Shown piece by piece: positions 43,525 through 52,646 of a DNA stretch of 64,000 nt (the first letter of the stretch is position 1; every line of letters starts with the position of its first letter). The stretch comes from Desulfobacterales bacterium (GTDB taxonomy: Bacteria; Desulfobacterota; Desulfobacteria; Desulfobacterales; Desulfobacteraceae), in assembly GCA_023143455.1 (NCBI GenBank), contig JAGLHT010000008.1:1-64000 (forward strand). The letters run 5' to 3'. A model generated the notes under the pieces. It saw only the letters and a list, made by a program, of their open reading frames with translations, had not been told where the DNA came from and did no database searches. The position numbers and the translations under genes are program-made.

Positions 43525-44598
43525 CTAATGGGAATGTGCGTGTCTGGTTTGTTGCCATAAGTTAGTTAATCCGTTATAGATTATAAGTGCTGTCAATAAA
43601 ATAGCTGCAACAAGTCGGATATTATATGGGATCAGTTCTGATGCCATGCCCACAGTAACGTTTGCCTGAATGTCATAGAATTTGTACACCCAATCAACAA
43701 AAAAGCCGATGGTGATTGAGCAGACAGATATCATTGTCAGATATATTACAAGAGTTCTATTGTTAAATACATTTCTTACAATATTAATAGTTGCAGCATT
43801 GGTTGCAGGACCTGCAAGTAGAAAAACCAGTGCTGCGCCAGGGTTTAACCCTTTTAGTATTAATGCTGCTGCAATTGGTGTTGAGGATGTAGCACAGACA
43901 TACATTGGAATACCAACTATTAGCATAACAAGCATTGAGAATAATTGGTGTTCATTAGCCAGTTCTGTAATATTATCAGGGAAAAAAAAGGTGATGATAC
44001 CCGCTATAAAAATCCCTATTACAAATGGTTTGGCAATATCTGTCAGAAGTTCACCATAAGCATATTTAAGGCCGACTATCAGTTTCTTAATTAATTTTTC
44101 TTTGGTTTTCGGTGCAACTGCACCTGAGTTGGTACAGCCTCAGCCTTTTGTTTCTTCTATTGAAGTATTTTTTACAACTGTATTTTCGGTTCCCCAAAAG
44201 TTTTGTGCAATTCCTGTTGAAACTGCTGTAATAAATCCTGCAATCGGGCGAATTATTGTCAAGATCGGGTCAAGCATGGCATAAGACACAGCAATGGAGT
44301 CAACACCTGATTCTGGTGTGGCAATCATAAAAGAGAGTGCTGCTCCACTATTGGCCCCCTGTTTTTTTAACCCTATTGCTACCGGTACAACACCACAGGA
44401 ACATAATGGAATTGGGATTCCAAAAAGGGCAGATAAAATTACAGGTTTTATTCTACCGGATCCTAGATATTCTTTAATTTTGTCTGCTTTAAAAAAAACA
44501 TATAAAATTCCTGCTATAAAAAAACCAAACAGCATGTATATCGCAACATCCAGGTAAATATTCCAGGATTCAATTAAAATTTGATATATTGTAATCAT
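43525..44598 (-). CDS. Metal/organo-arsenical-type permease (DUF318, SO_0444-like), probable selenoprotein
   Basis: A membrane permease of 357 residues if the in-frame TGA at 44142-44140 is read as selenocysteine at residue 153. The two halves are in the same frame and each has four or so helices. The N-half has FGIPIPLCSCGVVPVAIGLK and ATPESGVDS; the C-half has GIPMYVCATSSTP and GPATNAATINI, the two matching signatures of this permease family. The TGA lies in the cytoplasmic linker as K-G-U-G-C-T, a U-x-C redox or metal motif. A SECIS-like hairpin follows at the right distance. An ArsR-type repressor gene lies 34 bases upstream. Copper/zinc or arsenic efflux is the likely role. A nonsense-mutated pseudogene is the alternative but less likely. 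Confidence 0.8.
44111..44139 (-). promoter_or_regulatory. SECIS-like hairpin in the permease gene
   Basis: Reading the minus strand, 15 bases after the TGA comes GGTGC-AGTT-GCACC (44124-44111), a perfect 5-bp stem with a 4-base loop holding G. The distance and loop fit the bacterial SECIS recognised by SelB, and match the two hairpins in hdrA and floxD in this window. Confidence 0.72.
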
Positions 44599-44632
44599 AT
44601 TAGATGCTTCCTTACTTTCAAAGCCTCACCTA

Positions 44633-44977
44633 TTAGTGTCTGACATGGTCAAGACTCATGTTAATCGTTGATATGACATGTTCATCTTCAAGGGAATAGT
44701 AAATCACTTTACCTTCTCTCCGATTTTTCACAATTTTTAATGTCCGCAAAATACGAAGCTGGTGGGATATTGCCGAATCTGTTTGACCACAAATTGTAGC
44801 AATCTCGCAAACACAATGCTCTTGGTTTAAGATAGCAAGAACTATTTTTAGCCTGGAAGGGTCACTTAATGCTTTGAAAATATCTGCCATTTGGTTTATC
44901 TCTTCCTGGGCTGGAATCGTTTTTACAGTTTCCTCAACTTTTTCTTTATTAATACAGTTTTTTGAGCATATTTCCAT
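44633..44977 (-). CDS. ArsR/SmtB-family metal-sensing repressor
   Basis: A 114-residue winged-helix regulator that releases DNA on binding metal. It has ALSDPSRLKIVLAIL, the metal motif CVCEIATICGQ in the alpha3 region (CxC as in ArsR/CadC-type sensors), the recognition helix SAISHQLRILR and YYSLEDEHV at the C-terminus with the DxH pattern of alpha5 sites. Extra cysteines lie at the N-terminus (ICSKNC). It precedes the permease on the same strand and has an inverted-repeat operator at its own promoter, so it probably represses both genes until metal or arsenic appears. Confidence 0.93.
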   Translation of the reverse strand: MEICSKNCINKEKVEETVKTIPAQEEINQMADIFKALSDPSRLKIVLAILNQEHCVCEIATICGQTDSAISHQLRILRTLKIVKNRREGKVIYYSLEDEHVISTINMSLDHVRH

Positions 44978-44990
44978 TTAACACCTCTTC

Positions 44991-45037
44991 ATATGAGCAT
45001 TTGTTCATATATTAACAAGACAATTATTTATTGTCAA
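44991..45037 (-). promoter_or_regulatory. arsR-permease promoter with overlapping operator
   Basis: On the minus strand, TTGACA (45037-45032), 17 bases and TAATAT (45014-45009) form the promoter. Overlapping its -10 end is the inverted repeat ATATGAGCA-TT-TGTTCATAT (44991-45010), one mismatch in nine pairs. The site lies 13 bases before the arsR start and has the form of ArsR/SmtB operators. Confidence 0.8.
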
Positions 45038-45224
45038 CAAAAATCATTATTTTTAGTTGAAAAGGTGGTGAAAAGAGGTTGACCAAAAAAAAAATCCTAG
45101 GTATAATTTCAAACTTTTAAGAAGGTCAGCTATGTTGTATTTTAATAATTGTTATCATGTTGAGCTCTAAAAAGAAGATTTCAGCAATAATGAATTTAAA
45201 TACATGGATGAATCGATAAATTAT

Positions 45225-45240
45225 TGATTTGTATAAATCA
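45225..45240. promoter_or_regulatory. Palindrome upstream of the Hdr-Flox operon
   Basis: TGATTT-GTAT-AAATCA is a perfect 6-4-6 inverted repeat, 45 bases before the first start codon. It is shaped like sites of redox regulators such as Rex or CRP/FNR-family proteins, but does not match either consensus exactly. Confidence 0.5.
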
Positions 45241-45284
45241 TATGAGTTTTTGAATGTGTTTGGCGAACTTAGGAGAATTAGTTT

Positions 45285-47045
45285 ATGGCATTTGATATTT
45301 TTTTAAATTCCTCACTGATAATACTGACTATTGGATTGTTATTTAAGATTGCCCAGTGGTTTTCATTCAAAATAGGAATTAGAGCAGAAAACGCAGGTTT
45401 AATGCAAAGAGCATTTTCAGCGTTTAAGGGCGTTTTAAAAACTATTATCACTCCCAAAATTTTTATTTTAATATATGTATTTATAATTGATGTTCTTTTT
45501 CAATACAAAATTCTTAAACAGGATTTCCTACGCTGGTTTATGCACATGCTTATTTTCTGGGGATTTATGCTATTACTTTTTATGCATGCCCTTGAAACTC
45601 TGATATCAGACCCTTTTTTCCCTAATTATTATTCAACTGTAAATCCTTATATGTTTTTAAGAGATTTCTTTGGTGCCATGGTGTTAGTAGGTTTATCTAT
45701 TGCCATTTTCCGTCGTTTTTTTATGAGAATACCAAGGCTGAAAACTAACAAATCTGATTTATATGCAATAGGTATTGTTGCAGTTATTATTTTTTCAGGA
45801 TTTTTGTTGGAAGGAAGTAAAATTATCTCTTACTCTGAATTCCGTAATATGGAAGAGGAATATTCAGCTCTCGATGACAAAGATGATATTTTTGCATTGG
45901 AAAGTTATTGGGTAAAATATTATAGCCTTGTTTCTCCTAATGACACTTCTGAAGTTCCAGAAGATATAATGGAAGTAGGTGAAGAAATCCATAATGATAG
46001 TTGCGTGGATTGTCATTCTCGACCTCAAGCTGCTTTTGGCGGCTATGCTGTTGCCAAGGTATTTTCACCGGTCGGAAACATATTAGAGTGTATCAGTGCT
46101 GTAAACATTTTTTATTATATACATATTCTTTCATGTTTCCTTGGATTAGCGCTTCTTCCTTTTACTAAAATGCTCCATATTGTTTCAACTCCCATAAGCC
46201 TTATTACTTCTGCTATTATGCAAAGGGATAAAGCCTGCCCTGAAAACATAGCAACACGCCAGGCAATTGAACTTGATGCTTGTGTTCATTGCAGTACCTG
46301 CTCCACTAATTGTTCAGTAGCTCCTGCTTTCGATACTCTAGACAATGCTAATATATTGCCATCAGAAAGAATGATGTCATTAAGAAAATGGGTTATAAAT
46401 AAAACTGTTGATTCAAAAGATTTTGCAGCAATTCAAGAAGGTATCTATCTTTGTTCAAGCTGTGAACGGTGTACTGTTGTTTGTCCCGCCGGCATTAATT
46501 TAAGAGAACTGTGGTATGATGTAAGAGAAGAATTTATCAGAAACGGGTCTATTGTAACACCACTTGTACTTACCCCTTATTCTTATAATCGAACATACAG
46601 TCAGGACGAATTTCAAACTTCTCTTTTAGATTCACCTGCTAGAGAAGTAAAAGCGGTTATTGCTAAAAAATATAATAAAGTAAAGCATTCTGACGATGTC
46701 TTATCTTTAACTTCCGCTGACAATAATGAAAATAACGATATCTCATTAGTTGATAACACATTTTCGTCCTGTTTCTCTTGTGAAAACTGCACTAATGTAT
46801 GTCCTGTTGTCATGAATTATGAAAACCCGGAAGATTATGTTGATCTTCTTCCACACCAAATAATGAGGTCATTAGGGCTTGGATTAAAAGATCTGGCGCT
46901 TGGGTCTGAAATGTTATGGGATTGCTTGACATGTTATCAGTGTCAGGAACATTGCCCTCAAAATGTTAAAGTAACAGATATCTTTTTTGAATTGAAAAAT
47001 CAGATTTCAAAAGATTGTTTTAATAATAATGATAAAGAGCCTTAA
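45285..47045 (+). CDS. hdrC: Membrane cytochrome b/c - ferredoxin - HdrC fusion protein
   Basis: A 586-residue protein that appears to join a membrane module to HdrC. About residues 1-180 and 255-305 are hydrophobic helices with histidines suited to heme b (FMHMLIFW, FMHALE, YYIHILSC, KMLHIVSTP). Between them is an extramembrane loop with one c-type heme site, CVDCH (240-244). Then come two ferredoxin-type motifs, CVHCSTCSTNCS and CSSCERCTVVCP (about 342-412), and two more, CFSCENCTNVCP and CLTCYQCQEHCP (about 502-568), the last pair forming an HdrC-like domain. It is the first gene of the Hdr-Flox operon. QmoC is a simpler HdrC plus HdrE fusion. The extra ferredoxin pair and heme c are unusual. 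Confidence 0.82.
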   Translation: MAFDIFLNSSLIILTIGLLFKIAQWFSFKIGIRAENAGLMQRAFSAFKGVLKTIITPKIFILIYVFIIDVLFQYKILKQDFLRWFMHMLIFWGFMLLLFMHALETLISDPFFPNYYSTVNPYMFLRDFFGAMVLVGLSIAIFRRFFMRIPRLKTNKSDLYAIGIVAVIIFSGFLLEGSKIISYSEFRNMEEEYSALDDKDDIFALESYWVKYYSLVSPNDTSEVPEDIMEVGEEIHNDSCVDCHSRPQAAFGGYAVAKVFSPVGNILECISAVNIFYYIHILSCFLGLALLPFTKMLHIVSTPISLITSAIMQRDKACPENIATRQAIELDACVHCSTCSTNCSVAPAFDTLDNANILPSERMMSLRKWVINKTVDSKDFAAIQEGIYLCSSCERCTVVCPAGINLRELWYDVREEFIRNGSIVTPLVLTPYSYNRTYSQDEFQTSLLDSPAREVKAVIAKKYNKVKHSDDVLSLTSADNNENNDISLVDNTFSSCFSCENCTNVCPVVMNYENPEDYVDLLPHQIMRSLGLGLKDLALGSEMLWDCLTCYQCQEHCPQNVKVTDIFFELKNQISKDCFNNNDKEP

Positions 47046-47089
47046 TTTGAGCTTTAATTTTTGACAACTTTACATATGATAACTATACA

Positions 47090-48085
47090 ATGGAAAAGAA
47101 TATGAAAAAATTTGCTTTATTTATTGGATGTAATATACCGGTAAAAGTTAAACAATACGAACTTTCAGCAAAAGCTGTGCTTAAAAAATTAAATATTGAA
47201 GTAGCAGATATAGATAGCTTTAATTGTTGCGGTTATCCATTGAAAAATATTGACCAGGCTGGATGGCTTCTATCTTCAGCAAGGAATATTGCTATTGCTG
47301 AAAAAAAAAGCTTTGATCTTTTAATTCTTTGTAAGTGTTGTTTTGGAAGCTTGAAAAAAGCCGATGCTATGTTAAAAGAAAATAATGAAGCTAAAATAAA
47401 GGTTAACAAAATTTTGTCAAAAGAAGGTCTTCAGTATCAGGGAACTGCTACTATCAACCACTTATTGTCAATCTTGCATAATGATATTACCATAAAGGTG
47501 ATTGAAGAAAAAATTATTGATAAATACAAAGAACTCAATATAGCAACTCATTATGGGTGTCATGCGCTTCGTCCTTCTGATATTATGGACTTTGATGACC
47601 CTGCTAATCCATCTTTGTTTGATAATCTTGTAAATGTTACAGGTGCTAAAAGTATTGAATGGGAGTCAAAACTTGATTGCTGCGGTGCTCCGGTGCTTGG
47701 GATAAATGATAATCTGTCCTATGACTTAACAGAAAAAAAGATTAGTAATGCTAAAAATGCCGGGGCAGATTTTTTGTGTGTTGCATGTCCTTGGTGTCAG
47801 ATGCAATTTGATAAAATACAGGATCAGATAGCATCAAAACGCGGAAATGTTTACAATCTTCCTTCAATCCTCTATACACAGCTATTAGGACTTCGTTTGG
47901 GTATAAGCAAGGAGGCTCTTGGTATAGAAAATGATCAGAAAGATGAAACTTTAAACCTGGCTTTTCAAAAGCTTTTTGAAACCCAGGAAAAGAAAGTTAA
48001 AAAAGCAAAAAAGGAAAAAAAGGCTGGTGTAAAAGTAAGTGAAAAAAAGGTTGAAACAGAAGCCGAACCAGAAAAAGTTAAATAA
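47090..48085 (+). CDS. hdrB: HdrB-like CCG-domain subunit
   Basis: Cytoplasmic disulfide-reducing subunit. The 331 residues carry two CCG regions: FNCCGYPLK near 45 with LCKCCFGSLKKA near 82, and YGCHALRPS near 157 with LDCCGAPVLG near 203 and CPWCQMQ near 234. These bind the two non-cubane 4Fe-4S clusters of HdrB. The substrate is likely the DsrC disulfide by analogy with Desulfovibrio Flox-Hdr. A Lys/Glu-rich tail (about 300-331) is an add-on not needed for the fold. Start at 47090 or 47102 is uncertain; neither has a strong ribosome-binding site. Confidence 0.9.
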   Translation: MEKNMKKFALFIGCNIPVKVKQYELSAKAVLKKLNIEVADIDSFNCCGYPLKNIDQAGWLLSSARNIAIAEKKSFDLLILCKCCFGSLKKADAMLKENNEAKIKVNKILSKEGLQYQGTATINHLLSILHNDITIKVIEEKIIDKYKELNIATHYGCHALRPSDIMDFDDPANPSLFDNLVNVTGAKSIEWESKLDCCGAPVLGINDNLSYDLTEKKISNAKNAGADFLCVACPWCQMQFDKIQDQIASKRGNVYNLPSILYTQLLGLRLGISKEALGIENDQKDETLNLAFQKLFETQEKKVKKAKKEKKAGVKVSEKKVETEAEPEKVK

Positions 48086-48131
48086 AAAATCATTATAATG
48101 CAAATAATAAAGAGTGGTTTTAGGAGATAAA

Positions 48132-51100
48132 ATGTCCCAAGAAAAAATAGGTTCAATAATGGTTGTTGGTGGAGGTATATCTGGTATGCAGGCTGCGCTT
48201 GATGCTGCTGATTCAGGGTACTATGTTTATCTTGTTGAAGAGTCACCGTCCATTGGCGGTATCATGGCACAACTTGATAAGACCTTTCCAACCAATGATT
48301 GTGCAATGTGAATTATTTCACCTAAACTGGTCGAGGTCGGCCGGCATATAAATATTGAACTTCTAACTCTTACTGAAGTTAAAAATGTTACAGGTGAAGC
48401 AGGCAATTTTAGTGTTGATGTTGTTCAACACCCAAGATATGTTGATATGGATAAATGTATTGCCTGTGGTCTGTGCGCTGAAAAATGTCCAAAAAAAGTG
48501 GATAATGAATATGAGGAAGGACTTGGAAAAAGAAAAGCAATATACGTTAAATATCCTCAGGCAGTTCCTTTAAAATATTCAATTGATGCTAAAAATTGTA
48601 TTTATCTTACACTGGGTAAATGTAAGAAGTGTGAAGAAGTCTGTCCAACAAAAGCTATTAATTATGAAGATAAGGCTAAAGAAGTTACATTAAATGTCGG
48701 CTTAATCATAATTTCATCTGGTTGCAAACCCTATGATCCTGGTGAACATGATATTTACGGCTACAAAAATAATAAAAATATTGTTACAAGCCTTGAGTTT
48801 GAAAGAATGCTTTCCTCTTCAGGTCCTTATGGAGGGCACCTTGTAAGACCTTCAGATAATAAAGAGCCAAAGAAAATAGCATGGTTGCAATGTGTAGGCT
48901 CAAGAGATAATCATTTGGGTGCAAATGGGTATTGTTCATCAGTATGCTGTACCTATGCAGTAAAAGAGGCGATGCTTGCCAAGGAACATAGTCATGATTC
49001 TTTGGACACTGCTATTTTTTATATGGATGTGAGAACCCATGGCAAAGATTATGAGCACTTTTACAATAGAGGAAAAGATGAGTCTGGTATCAGATTTGTT
49101 AAATCAAGAGTGCAGAATATTGTGCCTGATTCTGAAACCGGCACACAGATTATTCAATATATAGATGAAACAGGTAAAAGACAAAAAGAAGAATTTGATA
49201 TTGTAGTATTGTCTGTTGGTTTGTGCATTGGCAATGAATCAATTGAACTTGCTAAAAAAATGAATATTGGTCTTGATCACTATAATTTTGTTACAACAAA
49301 CAGCTTTGAGCCCGTTAAAACTTCCAAGCCAGGTATTTACGTCTGCGGAGCATTTGAAGCGCCTAAAGATATCCCTTCTTCTGTTATTGAGTCCTCTGCT
49401 GCTGCAGGTATGGCTGGTATTAACCTTGCTGAATCCAGGTGGTCTTTAACCAAAACAAAAGAAAAAATTGAAGAAATAAATGTTACAGGTGAAGCCCCAA
49501 GAATTGGTGTTTTTGTCTGTAGGTGTGGTACTAATATTGCCGGTGTTGTAGATGTTCCTGCCGTTGTTGAGATGGCTAAAAAGCTCCCTTATGTTGAGTT
49601 TGCTCAGGAGAATATGTTTTCCTGTTCCCAGGATACCCAGGATGCAATTACAGATGTTATAAAAGAGAAAAAGCTAAACAGAGTTGTTATTGCTGCATGT
49701 ACTCCAAAAACCCATGAAGGTCTTTTCCAGGAAACTTTAACAAATGCAGGCATAAATAAATATCTTTTTGATATGGCAAACATTCGTAATCAGTGCTCCT
49801 GGATTCATGCCGAGGCAAAAGAAGAAGCAACTGAAAAAGCAAAAGACCTTGTTAGAATGACAACTGCTAAAGTGGCATTACATGCACCCCTTGAAGAGCC
49901 AAAGCTTGAGATTGATCAATCAGGTCTGGTTGTTGGAGGCGGAGTTGCCGGTATTACAGCTGCGCAAACTCTTGCCCAGCAGGGATATCATACTCATTTA
50001 ATTGAAAAAGAAAGCAAGCTTGGAGGTCAGGCAAACAATCTTTATAAAACATGGCAGGGTGAAGATATTCAGACAAATCTGTCTGCTTTGATCAAATCTG
50101 TTGAAAAAAATGATCTGATTGAGATTCACTTAAATACTGAAATTACTGGTGTTGACGGTTTTGTTGGCAGTTTTGAAACTCATATTAATAAAAATAGCAA
50201 AGATGAGACTTTAAAACATGGTGTTACCATTATAGCAACAGGTGCATCAGAATTTAAGTCGGATCAATACCAGTACAATGAAGATGAAAGAGTTATAACT
50301 GGTCTTGAATTTGATAAATTGTTAGTAAATGAAAATTTGGATTTAAAAGAAAAAAATACTGCGGTTTTTATCCAATGTGTGGGATCAAGGATTAAAGAAA
50401 GACCATATTGTTCAAAAGTATGCTGTACTCAATCTATCAGAAATGCTTTGCAGCTTAAAAAATTAAACCCGCAAATGAATGTTTACATTCTTTACAGAGA
50501 TATGCGTCCTTTTGGATTAAGAGAGGATTTATATACTGAAGCCAGGAATATTGGGATTCAATTTATTAAGTTTGATTTTAATGAAGATTTTTCAGTTAAT
50601 TCTGAGGAGGATTATCTGCAAATTCTTTTTACAGATACTTCTTTAAGACGCAAGATGGAGATTAAAGCGCAATTGGTTGTCTTAGCTTCTGCTATTATTC
50701 CGGAAAAAAATAACAAACTTGGACCCTTATATAAAGCCACCCAAAATGCGGATGGCTTCTTCATGGAAGCCCATGCAAAACTTAGACCGGTAGATTGTTC
50801 AACAGATGGTGTTTTTATATGTGGACTTACCCATGCACCAAAACCAATAGATGAATCCATTTCCCAGGCCCAGGCAGCCGCAACAAGAGCTGTCACTCTT
50901 CTTGCTAAAAAAACCATGAATATGCAGGGAACCGTTGCTTATGTTGATCAGGGGATATGCAGCTCGTGCGGTGTTTGTGTATCTATCTGTCCTTTTAGTG
51001 CGCCTACATTCACTAAAGAAGGTCGTTTTGAAGGTAAAGCCGAGATAAACCCAGTTCTCTGTAAAGGATGCGGTCTATGCGTTGCTTCTTGTAGATCCGG

Positions 51101-51233
51101 AGCTCTTCATTTAAAAGGTTTTGACACAAATCAAATATTTGCCCAGATCTTTGCTTTGAATGATGAAAGCGATAAAGGAAGTACCAATACCATTCAAGTA
51201 TATAAAAAAGATTCAGCAGAAGCTGCTGTATAA
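48132..51233 (+). CDS. hdrA: HdrA-like flavoprotein, tandem form, selenocysteine-containing
   Basis: Flavin-based electron-bifurcation subunit. The gene is one frame of 1033 residues if the TGA at 48309-48311 is read as selenocysteine at position 60, in NDCAMU; many HdrA proteins have Cys here (NDCAMC) and the Sec form is known. Module 1: FAD fold [10 protein letters not shown] near 11, then ferredoxin motifs [12 protein letters not shown] and [10 protein letters not shown]. Module 2: the HdrA N-terminal-type element [11 protein letters not shown] near 460, a second FAD fold [11 protein letters not shown] near 598, and C-terminal ferredoxins [12 protein letters not shown] and [11 protein letters not shown]. 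So two HdrA-like flavin units appear joined. A SECIS-like hairpin follows the TGA. I start at the ATG at 48132 for its closeness to the FAD fold. Confidence 0.9.
48312..48344 (+). promoter_or_regulatory. SECIS-like hairpin in hdrA
   Basis: Fifteen bases after the TGA, CTGGTC (48327-48332) pairs with GGCCGG (48339-48344), including two G-U pairs, around the loop GAGGTC that contains G. Placement is as expected for SelB-dependent selenocysteine insertion. Confidence 0.7.
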
Positions 51234-51246
51234 GGAGATATAAGGT

Positions 51247-51669
51247 ATGACAGAAAAGAAAATTAAAATTATTAGCTTTTTATGTAATTGGTGCAGCTAT
51301 GGTGCTGCTGATCTTGCAGGTGTATCAAGGATGCAGTATCCGGCAGATATACGTGTAGTCAGAATCCCCTGTACCGGTCGAATGAGTCCTAAATTCATAC
51401 TATCTGCATTTCGTGAGGGTGCTGATGGCGTATGGGTTTCAGGCTGACATCCTGGTGAATGTCATTACCTGGATGGTAATTATTATGCAAGAAGGAAATT
51501 TGCTCTTGCTGGCAATCTTTTAGAACACATGGGAATTGAAAAAGACCGTTTGCATTTCTCTTGGGTATCCAGTGCTGAAGCTAAAAAGTTTGTTGATGTT
51601 GTTAAGGAAGTTACAGAGGCAGTAGAGGCACTTGGTCCAAATAATAAATTTGTTAAATTACAAGCTTAA
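51247..51669 (+). CDS. floxD: FloxD / MvhD-like iron-sulfur protein, selenocysteine-containing
   Basis: Electron-transfer subunit linking the Flox flavoprotein to HdrA; homologue of MvhD with a 2Fe-2S cluster. The frame runs through a TGA at 51445-51447, giving 140 residues with Sec at 67 in [15 protein letters not shown]. MvhD proteins have VSGCHPG with Cys, and the Sec form is known in anaerobes. Other ligands are [15 protein letters not shown] and IPCTGR. A hairpin follows the TGA. It lies between hdrA and floxC in the operon. The selenocysteine reading is well supported by family alignment from memory and by the second hairpin of the same type. Confidence 0.92.
51448..51480 (+). promoter_or_regulatory. 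SECIS-like hairpin in floxD
   Basis: Sixteen bases after the TGA, ATTACC (51464-51469) pairs perfectly with GGTAAT (51475-51480) around the loop TGGAT. This gives a 6-bp stem and a G-containing loop, as in the other two cases. Confidence 0.75.
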
Positions 51670-51681
51670 GAGGTTAGTTAC

Positions 51682-52629
51682 ATGGATAGTTATACAAAAA
51701 AAATCAGGGAACTTGCCTCCAATCTTTTAAAGGATAACAAGGTGGATATGGTTATTGGTTTTAACCAGGGAACAATACCAATGGCCACAAGTCCTCAGGT
51801 TGCAAGAACCCCTGAACAGGCTTTAGAATTTGTATGGAATAGCAATTGTTCAATTAATCTTGCAAATTACCTTTCCAATCAAAAAGGTAAAATAGGTATT
51901 GTTGCAAAAGGTTGTGATTCGAGAAACATTGTAACACATATTATTGAAAATAAAATTTCAAGGGAACAACTTCACATAATCGGAGTCCCCTGTACAGGCA
52001 TGTTAGATAAAGTAAAAATTTCTTCTTCCATTGATGGTGAAATACTTAGCTACTCAGAAGAAGGAGATACCATAACTTTAAAGACCAAATCTTCTGAACA
52101 AAATATTGTAAAAAATGATTTCCTGGCATCCAATTGCGAAACATGTACTCACAGAAATCCTGTTATCTATGATGACTTAGTTGCAGATCTTGTTACTGAG
52201 CAAAAGATAGATGATCCGTTTAAAGATGTTCGTAAAATAGAAGAAATGGATTCCGATGCAAAATGGAATCATTTTGAGAATCTTCTTGAAAATTGCATCA
52301 GGTGTTATGCCTGTAGAAATGCTTGCCCTCTTTGTTATTGCCCAACATGCTTTGTTGATGAATCAGATCCCCAATGGGTTGGCAAAGGACAGAATAATAT
52401 TGATGTAAGAACCTTTCATTTTTTAAGGGCATATCATTGTGCAGGAAGATGCACTGATTGTGGTGCATGTGAACAGGCCTGTCCCATGGATATCAAGGTC
52501 AGGGACTTTACAAGAAAGCTTAATAAAGATGCCTTGGAGATTTATGGTTGGGAAGCAGGACTAACTCTGGAACAAAGACCTCCATTGGATACATTTAACC
52601 CGGAAGATCCTGATGAGTTTATCAAGTAA
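51682..52629 (+). CDS. floxC: FloxC-like iron-sulfur protein
   Basis: A 315-residue subunit of the Flox complex. The N-terminal part (about 1-165) resembles the FrhB-type domain, with GCDSRN, GVPCTGM and CETCTHRNP. The C-terminal part has two ferredoxin-type motifs, CIRCYACRNACPLC near 209 and CTDCGACEQACPM near 262, for 4Fe-4S clusters, plus extra cysteines (CYCPTC). It probably relays electrons between the NAD(H)-binding FloxA/B side and FloxD. The family call is firm; the exact letter follows operon position. Confidence 0.85.
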   Translation: MDSYTKKIRELASNLLKDNKVDMVIGFNQGTIPMATSPQVARTPEQALEFVWNSNCSINLANYLSNQKGKIGIVAKGCDSRNIVTHIIENKISREQLHIIGVPCTGMLDKVKISSSIDGEILSYSEEGDTITLKTKSSEQNIVKNDFLASNCETCTHRNPVIYDDLVADLVTEQKIDDPFKDVRKIEEMDSDAKWNHFENLLENCIRCYACRNACPLCYCPTCFVDESDPQWVGKGQNNIDVRTFHFLRAYHCAGRCTDCGACEQACPMDIKVRDFTRKLNKDALEIYGWEAGLTLEQRPPLDTFNPEDPDEFIK

Positions 52630-52646
52630 AGTAAAAGGGCAGTAAT

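Noticed and set aside
48309-48311. hdrA as two separate genes split by a stop
   Set aside because: Both parts are in the same frame, the UGA is at the known Sec/Cys position of HdrA and a SECIS-like hairpin follows.
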